Shown: one piece after another, positions 1 to 7,776 of the stretch
How the letters are laid out: each line of letters opens with the position of its first letter
Position numbering within the stretch: position 1 is the stretch's first letter
Notes under the pieces: generated by a model
Told to the model about the DNA's origin: nothing
Database searches by the model: none
What the model saw: only the letters and a program-made list of their open reading frames with translations
Translations under genes and position numbers: made by a program
Assembly: GCA_947584125.1 (NCBI GenBank)
Contig: CANPWI010000012.1
Span: 1 to 18,768 of the forward strand
Direction of reading: 5' to 3'
DNA: 18,768 nucleotides
Source: an uncultured Clostridia bacterium
Lineage (GTDB): Bacteria; Bacillota; Clostridia; TANB77; CAG-508

Positions 1-32
1 AAAAAAGACATACTAATCTGTATGTCTTTTTT
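1..32 (-). terminator. Intrinsic terminator after the cohesin gene
   Basis: A 7-bp stem (GACATAC at 7-13 with GTATGTC at 20-26) is flanked by an A-run on one side and a T-run on the other, so the full stem is about 13 bp with a 6-base loop. It sits 8 bases beyond the stop of the minus-strand cohesin gene. It would work in both directions, so it could also end a plus-strand gene lying left of the window. Confidence 0.8.
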
Positions 33-39
33 CTTCTCT

Positions 40-741
40 TCATTTAATTATATTTTTATATCTTACTATTGATACTACTGCTATAACAGCTACTACAGCT
101 ATTCCTATAACAACATATTGATTTACTCCTGTTTTTGGTAAATTTTTTGAGCTTGTAGTTTTATCTGGACCAGATACTTTGTTTGTTACATTACCTACAA
201 TTCCTGATTGTGTACCAGCTGTATTACCTGAATTTGTATTTACACCTGCTGTTCCAGTAACATTTAATGTTACTGATGCATTTGGAACTGAAACTTGTGA
301 ATTGTTATCATCTGATGTTTTTATATTTTTTACTGATATTGTTGTACTTTTACTAGCTATAGAAGATTTTACTTTAAGTTTTAAATTAAATATTGCTCCT
401 GTTTTTAATCCAGTTCCAGCACTAGAACCTGTTGTTGCAAATTTGTTATTACTTGGATTAATATCTCCTGACCAGTTTAATGCATTTTGAAAACTTGCAG
501 ATGTTATTGGTTCAAAAATGTTTGTATCATACTCTATATTACCTTCACATGCAACTAATCCGTTTTCAATTTCATTAACAGAATCTATTTCAAGTGTAAC
601 TGTTACTTCTTCACCTTCTTTTAATGCTGTTTTATCTGCTGTTAATTTCATTGTAGCACTTGGTTCTGCAAATACAGATGTTACTGTTAATGTTACCATT
701 GCTATCATTAGCATCATAACTAAACATATTTTCTTCTTCAT
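40..741 (-). CDS. LPXTG cell-wall-anchored cohesin-domain protein
   Basis: This 233-residue protein appears to be a surface anchor for dockerin-bearing partners. Residues 1-25 form a signal peptide (KKK, hydrophobic core, cleavage after VFA). Residues about 27-161 resemble a cohesin domain: an all-beta pattern with the NIEYDTNIFE stretch and a TGAIFNLKLKVK strand. Residues 162-200 are a Thr/Ser/Gly/Asn-rich linker. A sortase signal follows: LPKTG at 201-205, a hydrophobic segment at about 207-226 and a short tail ending RYKNIIK. The start has a strong Shine-Dalgarno, AAGGAGG, at 748-754. It lies 194 bases downstream of the three-dockerin gene on the same strand, and I see no clear terminator between them, so partial co-transcription is possible. 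There is only one cohesin, unlike multi-cohesin cellulosome scaffoldins. No sortase gene is in the window. The cohesin and LPXTG calls are confident; binding to the neighbour is inferred. Confidence 0.88.
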   Translation of the reverse strand: MKKKICLVMMLMIAMVTLTVTSVFAEPSATMKLTADKTALKEGEEVTVTLEIDSVNEIENGLVACEGNIEYDTNIFEPITSASFQNALNWSGDINPSNNKFATTGSSAGTGLKTGAIFNLKLKVKSSIASKSTTISVKNIKTSDDNNSQVSVPNASVTLNVTGTAGVNTNSGNTAGTQSGIVGNVTNKVSGPDKTTSSKNLPKTGVNQYVVIGIAVVAVIAVVSIVRYKNIIK

Positions 742-811
742 TGGTTTCCTCCTTAATATTAGTTTAGTTTATACTATCATATTCGATATTTTTTTACAAT
801 AGTTTATTGAA

Positions 812-839
812 ATAATACAAAATCTTAATCTTTTTGTAA
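812..839 (-). promoter_or_regulatory. Possible sigma-A promoter for the cohesin gene
   Basis: On the minus strand TTACAA (834-839), a 16-base spacer and TATTAT (812-817) precede the cohesin gene. An alternative is TTGTAA at 794-799, 17 bases from TAGTAT. The region is so AT-rich that chance matches are likely. The choice between the two is open. Confidence 0.3.
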
Positions 840-852
840 TATTTTTGTAATA
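831..852. repeat. Perfect 11-bp tandem direct repeat upstream of the cohesin gene
   Basis: TTTTTGTAATA occurs twice in a row, at 831-841 and 842-852, with no mismatch. The 11-base period is about one helical turn, and the copies overlap the possible -35 element of the cohesin gene. It could be a regulator site or simple low-complexity sequence. Confidence 0.6.
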
Positions 853-935
853 TTTATTCTATAATTATTATTTCTTTTTTTATTAAATTTATACAAAAAT
901 AGAATTTTTTTAATCAACAGAATTTTTATATAAAA

Positions 936-3900
936 TTACATTTCATATAAACCTATAATGTATTTTACTACTTTTGATAAATCTGTTATTTGAATTTCAT
1001 TATCTAAATCTACATTTGCTGCTTGTGATTCTATTTCATCTAATTCCTGTAATCCTATCATACTTTTCTTTAACATTGATAAATCTGTTATTGTTATTAG
1101 TCCGTCTCCATCAATATCACCTTTTACTATTATTGTATATTCTTTATTGTCTTCTGTATCTAATATTATTTTCATACCTGTTGCAACTAATTCATCTTTA
1201 GATACTTCATTTCCTTCTTTATCTACAATTTTATAATCAACATTTGAGTCAAAGCTGTTTACTAAATCCTCTAAAGTTGTCTCTGGAGACACATCTAGTA
1301 TAAGTCCTTCACTCTCAATTATTATCTCTTCTTCTGATTTAAATATTACATCATCTTCAGTTGGTTCTTTTACTTTTACTAAACATGTTGCTGTAATTTG
1401 GTCTTCCTCTGATTCAACAGTAATTGTTGTTTCTCCTTCACCTATTGCTTTTATATATCCATATTCATTAACAGTTGCCACATCTTCATTACTGCTTTTC
1501 CAAGTAAGTACTTTATCTTTTGCTGTTTCTGGTTTAACACTTGCAGTTAATCTTTCCATTTGTCCAACTATCATTTCTATTTCTGAATTATCAAGTACTA
1601 TTTCTGTAATTTTATTTGCTTGTATAACATTTATTGTTCTCTTTACAGTTTCTGATATATTACCACTTGAATCTTTTACAGTATAAGTAATTTCATAAGT
1701 TCCTTCTTCACTTGTGTCTATTTCTTCAACTTCTACATTATCTTTAAATATTTTTATTTCAATATTTTCTGAAATATTTTTATCATAATTATCTATAGCT
1801 GTTGCACCAGCATCTCTATAGCTTGTTCCAGTTTCTATTTCTACTGTTTCTTCACCTATTAATGTAATATTTGGTTTAGTTGTATCAACTACATGTATAA
1901 TTCTTATAACCTCATCTGCTTTATTTCCATCTGAATCTTCAGCATTATATTTTATTTCATATGTTCCTAATACATTTAGATTAACATATCCTTCTTCTTT
2001 TACCTCTAATTCTCTTCCATAAACATCTATAGCTGTTGCTCCAAGCTCTGGTGCAGTACTAAATACCTCTAATGTTATTTCTTTTTCTCCAAGTAATGTA
2101 ATAACAGGTTTTTCTCTAGTTTCTCTTTCAATACTAATTGGTTCATTCACATATTCATTTCCCAATTTATCTTTTACTTTTATTATAATTCCACTTTCGC
2201 TTTGAGTATATATCTTTGTATTTTCTACTTGCCAACTTTCTCCATTATCAAAGCTATATGGCTCATCTGCAAGACCTACCTCTGCATCATTTGCACCTTC
2301 TATCGCTACTATTATTCCTTCTTGTCCTTCTATTCTGTTTCCTATTACACGAGTTATAGTTGGTGCTGTATTATCAAAATAGTATGGTCCAAAGCATTTA
2401 TTTTCACTTTCTACATTTTTTTCATTTGTTAGTTTTCCTACCCATAAATAGAATATTCCTGTCTTTTCTGTTTCTGTTATTATTGCTTGTGAATTATCAA
2501 TTTGTACTTCTTGCCATTCACCATCAGGAGCTGTACTATTATTTGTAGACCATGCATATTTTAAATTTTGCTCATTTACATTTTGATCTATTGATAATGT
2601 AATACTTATTTGTTTTTGATAATTTTCTTGTATTTCTGGCACAGCAGTTACTTTTGGAGGTATTTTTTCCTCTTCTATTGTTTTTATTGTTAAAACTTGT
2701 GATTCTGCTTGATTTCCAGCATTATCTGTCACTCTTGTTTTTACTTGATATTCTGTACCACTTTCTAGATTTGTAAATGTATTTTCATTTTGATAATTTC
2801 TCCATGTCTCTCCTTCTGCATTTTTACGAATAGCATACTCTGTAGTTTTTATTCCACTTGTTGGGTTTCCATCTGTTTGCATACAAGTAACTACTATTGA
2901 ATTTTTTGTAGATGTAGCTTGTGGCATTGTGCTTGATGGCAATTTATTATCTATATTGTTTACTGTTATTGCTTTTTTAGAAACAAGTCCCATTCCATTT
3001 TTTGTATAGAAATAATATGTACCATTTTGACTTACATTGTAGTTTTGTGTTGTTGTAGTTGGATTATGTGTATTAAAGTTTGTAGTATCTTCTTGATTAA
3101 TTGGTATCCAATTTCCTGAATTTGCATCTAAGTTTCCAATTTGACTCCATTGGTATGAAGCTACTGCACTTGTTTTATCTGTAGCTGTTCCTGTTAATGT
3201 TATTTGTCCCTTTGTCCAATCTGATGTATTATTTGCTGTTAATGATGTTATTTCTGGTGCTGTTTTTTCTATTCCAAATGATACTTGGAATTTATTTTTT
3301 TCATTATCTTCAACATTAACTGTATACCAACCATCTTCACTTAATTCTATACTATCTTTAAATGTTCCTGATTTTGTAGTACCACTTGGATATGGTGTAC
3401 CTACATAACTTGCTGTTTTTATTCCACTTTCATCATCTTTACATTTTATTGTAACATTATTAGTATACCATTTATCTTTTTCTATTCCAGTTATATAAGG
3501 TTCCTTTATATCCTTCCATTTTGCATATACATATAAAACTCCGTTTTGAGCATATTGTCTTGCTACTCTATCCATACCACCTGCACACTGTGATTCATTA
3601 TCCCATAATTCTATTTCACCATTTGGAACTACAGACCAACCTTCAAATCTATATCCACTTCTTGTAAATTCATTAGGTTTTAAATTATATTCTATACCTG
3701 TTCTCTCATAATACCCATATTCAAATTGGCTAAATCCCATCCAGCCTTCTCCACCATTTGCATTATAGTCTATAATATAGGTTTCAGGTTTTTCCTCAAT
3801 AGTACTTACATCTATTTTTTGCTTACTTACAAGCCCACATCCATTTTTTGCATATAAATAGTATGTACCATTTTCGTCTACTTCACATCTTGCATTATAT

Positions 3901-5768
3901 GTTGCTGGTTGTGTATATATATCTGTCCATCCACTTTGCGAATTTTCATCATTACTATTTTGTGATAGTTTATACCATCTTACACCAGATACATTATCAT
4001 TTAAGGTTGCAGTTATAATAACTTTTTGGTTTTCTTCTGAATTTGATTTAGATATATTTGAAATTACTGGTGGCGTTCTTTCTACATAAAAAGTACAACT
4101 TGCTTTATTTCCAACTTCATTTGTTACTGTTATTATATACATACCATCATCACTAAATTTCTTACCACTGTCAAATGCGTAAGTTGCACCACTATGTTGG
4201 TATTTTCCAGTAGCTTTACTTACACTATTACTATAAGTAACTGTTGGTTCATTTGTATACCATGTATTATTTGTAACTCCACTTATTGTTGGTGTGCCAT
4301 TATCAAACTTATATGTTCCTACACAATTATTACCTTTTTGTGTTCCATTAACATCTGTTAAAGTTCCTACCCATAAATACCATGTACCATTTCTTCCGCC
4401 TTCTGTTATTCTACATCTATTATTATTAATGGTTGTAGATGTCCAGCTTCCTCCAGGTGCATTATTTCCATCTTGTGACCAACAATAAGATAAATTATTA
4501 CTTGTTAAAAATCCATTTATTGTTATATCTATATTATGGCTTTTTTGGTAATTTGAATTTTGTGTTGCACTAACTGTAGGAGCTACTTTTTCTCCACTTA
4601 CAATTATATCCAATACTTTTCTACCATTAATACATAATGGATATGTACCTGTTTCTTTTGCAGATATTCTTATTTCACCATTTTTATTTCTTGTTATTAT
4701 AAATATGTTATTTTCAGTTATATCACAATATGTAGAATATCCTATTTCATCATAATTATCAACTTTAAATGTAATAGTTTCTCCTTTATATATTGGTACG
4801 GGTTGTAAAGTTGTTATTGATTCCCAATTTCCATATAATCTTGCATTTGTAATAAAACTTGCATCGTTAGAAGTTATATAACCATCTCCATCTAAATCAG
4901 CAGCATTTGTATCAATTTCAAGACCAGTATTAATATGATCTATTATTAAATTTGCATCATAACTTGTTATAAATCCATCACGATTTACATCTCCTTTTGA
5001 AGATATGGATTGTATTTTTCTTGTTGAATAAATAATAGGAGCTTGTTTATCTGTTACATATATGTTAAATAAATCACATATTTTTACCAAATTATGATTA
5101 GCAAGTGTAATTCCATAATTTTTTATTTCAATTGGAGGAAAATAAACTCTAAATGCACTATCTGTAAGTTGACAATCTATACGTTGATTATCTACAAGTA
5201 TTCTATTTATTCCAAAAAATTGTTTTAATTCAGCATAATTTCCTTCAAAAATTATATTACAGCTCTCTTTTAATCTTACAGGATATACTTGTAAAGCAAG
5301 TTTACCTGATTCTATACAATTATTAAGAATATTTTTTAATATATTTCTATCAGTACCATTTACTATTCCATCATTATTCATATCAGCTCTTCTTAACATT
5401 CCATTATTGGAAGGAAAAGTAGTTTCTTCAATTAATATTTTATAATCTTTATTTGTAATAAAACCATCTCGATTTAAATCTCCCGGTATATTTTCATTAA
5501 CTGTTCTTTCAAATGAAATATATAAATTTTCAACAATGTCATAAAATTCTTCTGAGTAAGTCATAGCACTTAATTCGTTTGCACCTTCTACACCTTCTAT
5601 ATTTTGTACATCATCTTTATTAAGAACGGTTGTTAATATAATTATAAATACTAAAACTACAAGCACAATACTACCAATGATTACTTGCTTTTTATTGTTT
5701 TTTACAAAATTAGTAAAATTATCAAATTTGCTAATTTTATAATCTCCATACCAACCTTTTAAGCTCAT
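936..5768 (-). CDS. Membrane-anchored protein with three dockerins and many Ig-like repeats
   Basis: 1610 residues. A short basic cytoplasmic head (1-28) precedes a membrane segment at 29-49, with no obvious signal cleavage site. Three dockerin modules show paired calcium loops: 96-147 (loops D97-D108 and D129-D140), 259-311 (D260-D271 and D291-D302) and the C-terminal 1550-1610 (D1551-D1562 and N1585-D1596). Between them lie beta-sandwich-like repeats, several duplicated: 396-494 with 1037-1136, 495-565 with 759-836, and 566-660 with 837-944. There is an InlB/Flg_new-like repeat at about 663-753, an FN3-like stretch at 944-1032, two DUF5011/HYR-like domains at 1219-1294 and 1297-1382, a Big_2 domain at about 1386-1467, and a pre-dockerin domain at about 1470-1549. 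I see no enzyme motif. The start has AGGGGGA at 5774-5780. Its likely partner is the cohesin protein encoded next. Role inferred: surface adhesin or matrix scaffold. Confidence 0.85.
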   Translation of the reverse strand: MSLKGWYGDYKISKFDNFTNFVKNNKKQVIIGSIVLVVLVFIIILTTVLNKDDVQNIEGVEGANELSAMTYSEEFYDIVENLYISFERTVNENIPGDLNRDGFITNKDYKILIEETTFPSNNGMLRRADMNNDGIVNGTDRNILKNILNNCIESGKLALQVYPVRLKESCNIIFEGNYAELKQFFGINRILVDNQRIDCQLTDSAFRVYFPPIEIKNYGITLANHNLVKICDLFNIYVTDKQAPIIYSTRKIQSISSKGDVNRDGFITSYDANLIIDHINTGLEIDTNAADLDGDGYITSNDASFITNARLYGNWESITTLQPVPIYKGETITFKVDNYDEIGYSTYCDITENNIFIITRNKNGEIRISAKETGTYPLCINGRKVLDIIVSGEKVAPTVSATQNSNYQKSHNIDITINGFLTSNNLSYCWSQDGNNAPGGSWTSTTINNNRCRITEGGRNGTWYLWVGTLTDVNGTQKGNNCVGTYKFDNGTPTISGVTNNTWYTNEPTVTYSNSVSKATGKYQHSGATYAFDSGKKFSDDGMYIITVTNEVGNKASCTFYVERTPPVISNISKSNSEENQKVIITATLNDNVSGVRWYKLSQNSNDENSQSGWTDIYTQPATYNARCEVDENGTYYLYAKNGCGLVSKQKIDVSTIEEKPETYIIDYNANGGEGWMGFSQFEYGYYERTGIEYNLKPNEFTRSGYRFEGWSVVPNGEIELWDNESQCAGGMDRVARQYAQNGVLYVYAKWKDIKEPYITGIEKDKWYTNNVTIKCKDDESGIKTASYVGTPYPSGTTKSGTFKDSIELSEDGWYTVNVEDNEKNKFQVSFGIEKTAPEITSLTANNTSDWTKGQITLTGTATDKTSAVASYQWSQIGNLDANSGNWIPINQEDTTNFNTHNPTTTTQNYNVSQNGTYYFYTKNGMGLVSKKAITVNNIDNKLPSSTMPQATSTKNSIVVTCMQTDGNPTSGIKTTEYAIRKNAEGETWRNYQNENTFTNLESGTEYQVKTRVTDNAGNQAESQVLTIKTIEEEKIPPKVTAVPEIQENYQKQISITLSIDQNVNEQNLKYAWSTNNSTAPDGEWQEVQIDNSQAIITETEKTGIFYLWVGKLTNEKNVESENKCFGPYYFDNTAPTITRVIGNRIEGQEGIIVAIEGANDAEVGLADEPYSFDNGESWQVENTKIYTQSESGIIIKVKDKLGNEYVNEPISIERETREKPVITLLGEKEITLEVFSTAPELGATAIDVYGRELEVKEEGYVNLNVLGTYEIKYNAEDSDGNKADEVIRIIHVVDTTKPNITLIGEETVEIETGTSYRDAGATAIDNYDKNISENIEIKIFKDNVEVEEIDTSEEGTYEITYTVKDSSGNISETVKRTINVIQANKITEIVLDNSEIEMIVGQMERLTASVKPETAKDKVLTWKSSNEDVATVNEYGYIKAIGEGETTITVESEEDQITATCLVKVKEPTEDDVIFKSEEEIIIESEGLILDVSPETTLEDLVNSFDSNVDYKIVDKEGNEVSKDELVATGMKIILDTEDNKEYTIIVKGDIDGDGLITITDLSMLKKSMIGLQELDEIESQAANVDLDNEIQITDLSKVVKYIIGLYEM

Positions 5769-5806
5769 AATTTTCCCCCTAATTTTTAATAATTATCCTT
5801 AATATA

Positions 5807-5835
5807 ATATTAGAATAGTTTTTTTAGTTTGTAAA
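5807..5835 (-). promoter_or_regulatory. Possible sigma-A promoter for the dockerin gene
   Basis: TTTACA (minus strand, 5830-5835), a 17-base spacer and TAATAT (5807-5812) lie about 40 bases upstream of the dockerin-gene start. The spacing is ideal but the -10 is only a partial match, in very AT-rich DNA. Confidence 0.4.
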
Positions 5836-6016
5836 TGGTAGTTTCTTGTATATTTAGCTATTTTTAGATATTTAATTCTTTTATATTCTTACGGAAATTT
5901 ATATGTTTTATTAAATTTCTCATTATATTAAATTTATATTACATTTTTCGTCATTTTTTTGAAGTTTACTAGGGACAAGCTTATTTTATCTCTATTTTTA
6001 TTTTCTAGAAAACTTC

Positions 6017-6062
6017 TTGCTGAAACAAATATAATATCTAGCACCATTATAATGTTCAGCAA
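6017..6062. repeat. 8-bp inverted repeat in the 720-base gene-free gap
   Basis: TTGCTGAA at 6017-6024 is complementary to TTCAGCAA at 6055-6062. The 30-base interval holds a smaller ATAAT/ATTAT inverted pair, giving a stacked hairpin. The gap 5769-6488 holds no credible ORF on either strand. What I see in it is this repeat, the elements listed next and AT-rich filler. Confidence 0.5.
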
Positions 6063-6101
6063 AAAGCTATAGAGTGCTACCCTATATTTATATGAATTAA
6101 A

Positions 6102-6216
6102 ACCTCCTGTAATGGGGGTATTGTAGAGGGAATTTAGTACTATAGAACAATACTAGGATTCAAAACATCATTAAAAAAAGGGGCTACTTTTTTGCTTTTT
6201 TATTTTCCCTCTACAA
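6102..6216. repeat. Nested inverted repeats; candidate branched structured RNA or small element
   Basis: TTGTAGAGGGAA (6121-6132) and TTCCCTCTACAA (6205-6216) are perfect 12-bp inverted copies, 72 bases apart. Inside are a TAGTA/TACTA hairpin (6135-6139 with 6151-6155) and an A-run/T-run hairpin with a GGGCTA loop (about 6174-6193). Just outside, ACCTCC (6102-6107) can pair with GGGGGT (6114-6119) if one G-T pair is allowed. A closing stem around two inner hairpins is what a small structured RNA looks like, but a miniature mobile element would also fit. It matches no RNA family that I recognise, and the transcribed strand is unknown. Confidence 0.45.
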
Positions 6217-6336
6217 GATTAATAACAATTTTGATAAAATTTCAAAAAAAATTTATAGAATGTTTTTGTTTAGTTATTACCACTCCTTAATTAATCTACT
6301 ATTAATTTTTTAAATTTTTTTGGATTTTATTTGAGA

Positions 6337-6369
6337 TTATTTTTACAATTACTTTTTTTGTAAAAATAA
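6337..6369. repeat. 12-bp perfect inverted repeat downstream of spmB
   Basis: TTATTTTTACAA (6337-6348) and TTGTAAAAATAA (6358-6369) are perfect inverted copies around a 9-base loop. The stem is almost all A/T and has no T-run after it in the direction of spmB transcription, so it is not a convincing terminator. Confidence 0.5.
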
Positions 6370-6397
6370 AGATTAAAATAAATAATAAGAATTTTGC

Positions 6398-6421
6398 GAA
6401 ATGCACAAGAATTGGCATTTC
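6398..6421 (-). terminator. Hairpin downstream of spmB, weak terminator candidate
   Basis: GAAATGC (6398-6404) pairs with GCATTTC (6415-6421), and an inner CAA/TTG extends the stem past one bulged base. It lies about 70 bases beyond the spmB stop. On the minus strand the following bases are GCAAAATTC rather than a T-run, so termination here is uncertain. Confidence 0.35.
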
Positions 6422-6488
6422 AAAAAAATATTTAATTAATTTCATGCTAATATGTTACTATATTTACCAATATCTGTCAAGAAAAACT

Positions 6489-7016
6489 TTACGACATAAT
6501 TCTCCAAATTACGACAGCAGTAATCATTCCTACAAAATCTGCTATTAATGCTGAGGCTAAAACAAATCTTGTTTTTTTTATTCCAACTACACTTGTATAT
6601 ATAGCTATAGTATAAAGTGTGGTTTCTGTTGCACCCATAATTGTTGAGGTAATTAGTCCAATATTAGAATCAACACCATAATTTTTCATTATATCTGTTG
6701 CAACAGCTGTTGCAGCACTACCAGAAATTGGTCTAAGTAATGCAAGTGGCATAATTTGCATAGGGATTCCTAAAAAGTTTACAATTGGTTTTATAATATT
6801 TAAAAATGCATCTAATATACCTGAGCTTCTTAGTACACCTATTGCTAAAAATATTCCTATTAATGTTGGAAAAATATTATAAACAATTTTTGTTCCTTCT
6901 TTTGCTCCTTCACAAAAGGTATCAAAAACTTTATTTTTTTCTATCATTCCATATATAATAATTATTAATATAACAAATGGAATTGCAACATTTGATAAAT
7001 AATTTATAATTTTCAT
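6489..7016 (-). CDS. spmB: Spore maturation protein B
   Basis: This 175-residue polytopic membrane protein belongs to the nucleoside-recognition (Gate) domain family. Family knowledge: with SpmA it is needed for full dehydration of the spore core in Bacillus and Clostridium. Visible signs are an N-terminal membrane segment at about 7-24, another at about 48-63, the signature RPISGSAA at 95-102, MGATETTLYT at 127-136 and a C-terminal membrane segment. The length is normal for SpmB. It starts 8 bases after the spmA stop, and its AGGAGA ribosome site at 7021-7026 overlaps that stop codon, so the two genes are one operon and probably translationally coupled. It is followed by the 720-base gene-free gap. 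Confidence 0.93.
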   Translation of the reverse strand: MKIINYLSNVAIPFVILIIIIYGMIEKNKVFDTFCEGAKEGTKIVYNIFPTLIGIFLAIGVLRSSGILDAFLNIIKPIVNFLGIPMQIMPLALLRPISGSAATAVATDIMKNYGVDSNIGLITSTIMGATETTLYTIAIYTSVVGIKKTRFVLASALIADFVGMITAVVIWRIMS

Positions 7017-7024
7017 ATAATCTC

Positions 7025-7594
7025 CTATTTCATAAAAATCTTAGCAGATATAACTCCTGCTGTTAATGCACAAATTGATGAAATCCAGACAGGAATAATA
7101 AATCCTGTTGGGTTATTTGAACCTAAGGAATTTCTTATAGCTATAACTGTTGTTGGAATTAGCTGTAATGAAGCTGTATTTATTAAAATAAACATTGCCA
7201 TTGAATTACTTAAAGTATCTTTATCCTTATTTTGCTCTTGCATACTTTTCATTGCTTTAAGTCCTAGTGGTGTTGCAGCATTTCCAAGTCCAAAAACATT
7301 TGCAATAATATTCATAGAAATTTCATTATATACCTTATCATTTTCATTTATATCTGGAAATAAAAATTTCATTATAGGTTTCAATAATTTACTAAGTTTA
7401 TTAACAAATGTTGTTGTACTTGCTATTTGCATAATTCCATTCCAAAGGCAAATTGTTCCTAAAAATGTAATGCATAAATTTACAGCATCTTCTGCTGAAT
7501 CAAAAATAGATTGATTTACACTATCTAGATTTCCATTAAATATTGCATAAACAAATGAAAATATAATAAAAAAAGGCCATATTTTATTTAACAT
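7025..7594 (-). CDS. spmA: Spore maturation protein A
   Basis: This 189-residue membrane protein is the first gene of the spmAB operon and belongs to the same Gate-domain family as SpmB. The signature GLGNAATPLGLKAM is at 102-115, followed by NTASLQLIPTTV at about 139-150. Hydrophobic segments lie at about 5-20, 38-58, 132-152 and 165-187. The length is typical of SpmA. The ATG is preceded by AAGGGGA at about 7602-7608. Upstream, on the minus strand, is a sequence resembling a sigma-E promoter, which would suit mother-cell expression during sporulation. It diverges from abrB, with the 242-base intergenic region holding both promoters. Confidence 0.94.
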   Translation of the reverse strand: MLNKIWPFFIIFSFVYAIFNGNLDSVNQSIFDSAEDAVNLCITFLGTICLWNGIMQIASTTTFVNKLSKLLKPIMKFLFPDINENDKVYNEISMNIIANVFGLGNAATPLGLKAMKSMQEQNKDKDTLSNSMAMFILINTASLQLIPTTVIAIRNSLGSNNPTGFIIPVWISSICALTAGVISAKIFMK

Positions 7595-7624
7595 ATTTTT
7601 TCCCCTTAATGTTTTATATAACCA

Positions 7625-7651
7625 TATATATGTTTTACGAAAATAATTTAT
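7625..7651 (-). promoter_or_regulatory. Sigma-E-like sporulation promoter candidate for spmAB
   Basis: On the minus strand an ATA (7649-7651), a 16-base spacer and CATATATA (7625-7632) resemble the B. subtilis sigma-E pattern (ATA, 16 bases, CATACAnT), missing two -10 positions. The predicted start leaves a leader of about 25 bases before spmA. In B. subtilis the spmAB genes are sigma-E-controlled, which supports the reading. Confidence 0.45.
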
Positions 7652-7747
7652 ACAATATTTTTTCTTTATGAAATTGAATGTCTTGTTTTAATTTTACACC
7701 AAATTAAAATTTTTTTGATTTAACTGTAATTTTTTGTAAAGTTTTAC

Positions 7748-7776
7748 TTGACCAATTGCCTTATTTATGGTATATT
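7748..7776 (+). promoter_or_regulatory. Sigma-A promoter of abrB
   Basis: TTGACC (7748-7753), a 17-base spacer and TATATT (7771-7776) lie 60 bases upstream of the abrB ATG. The match to consensus is good. It also shows that the longer reading frame beginning at 7756 starts inside the promoter and is not the protein start. Confidence 0.75.

Noticed and set aside
936..5768. Cellulosomal enzyme reading of the dockerin protein
   Set aside because: No glycoside hydrolase, esterase, protease or carbohydrate-binding signature is visible along the 1610 residues; all recognisable parts are dockerin or Ig-like.
5941..6300. tRNA, T-box, c-di-GMP or c-di-AMP riboswitch, 6S or SRP RNA in the gap
   Set aside because: I looked for the conserved core sequences of these families on both strands and saw none. 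Only generic stem potential remains, so no family name is given.
5769..6488. Insertion sequence or MITE explaining the gap
   Set aside because: The 12-bp inverted repeat has no visible flanking target duplication, and no transposase remnant is readable in any frame; kept only as an alternative.
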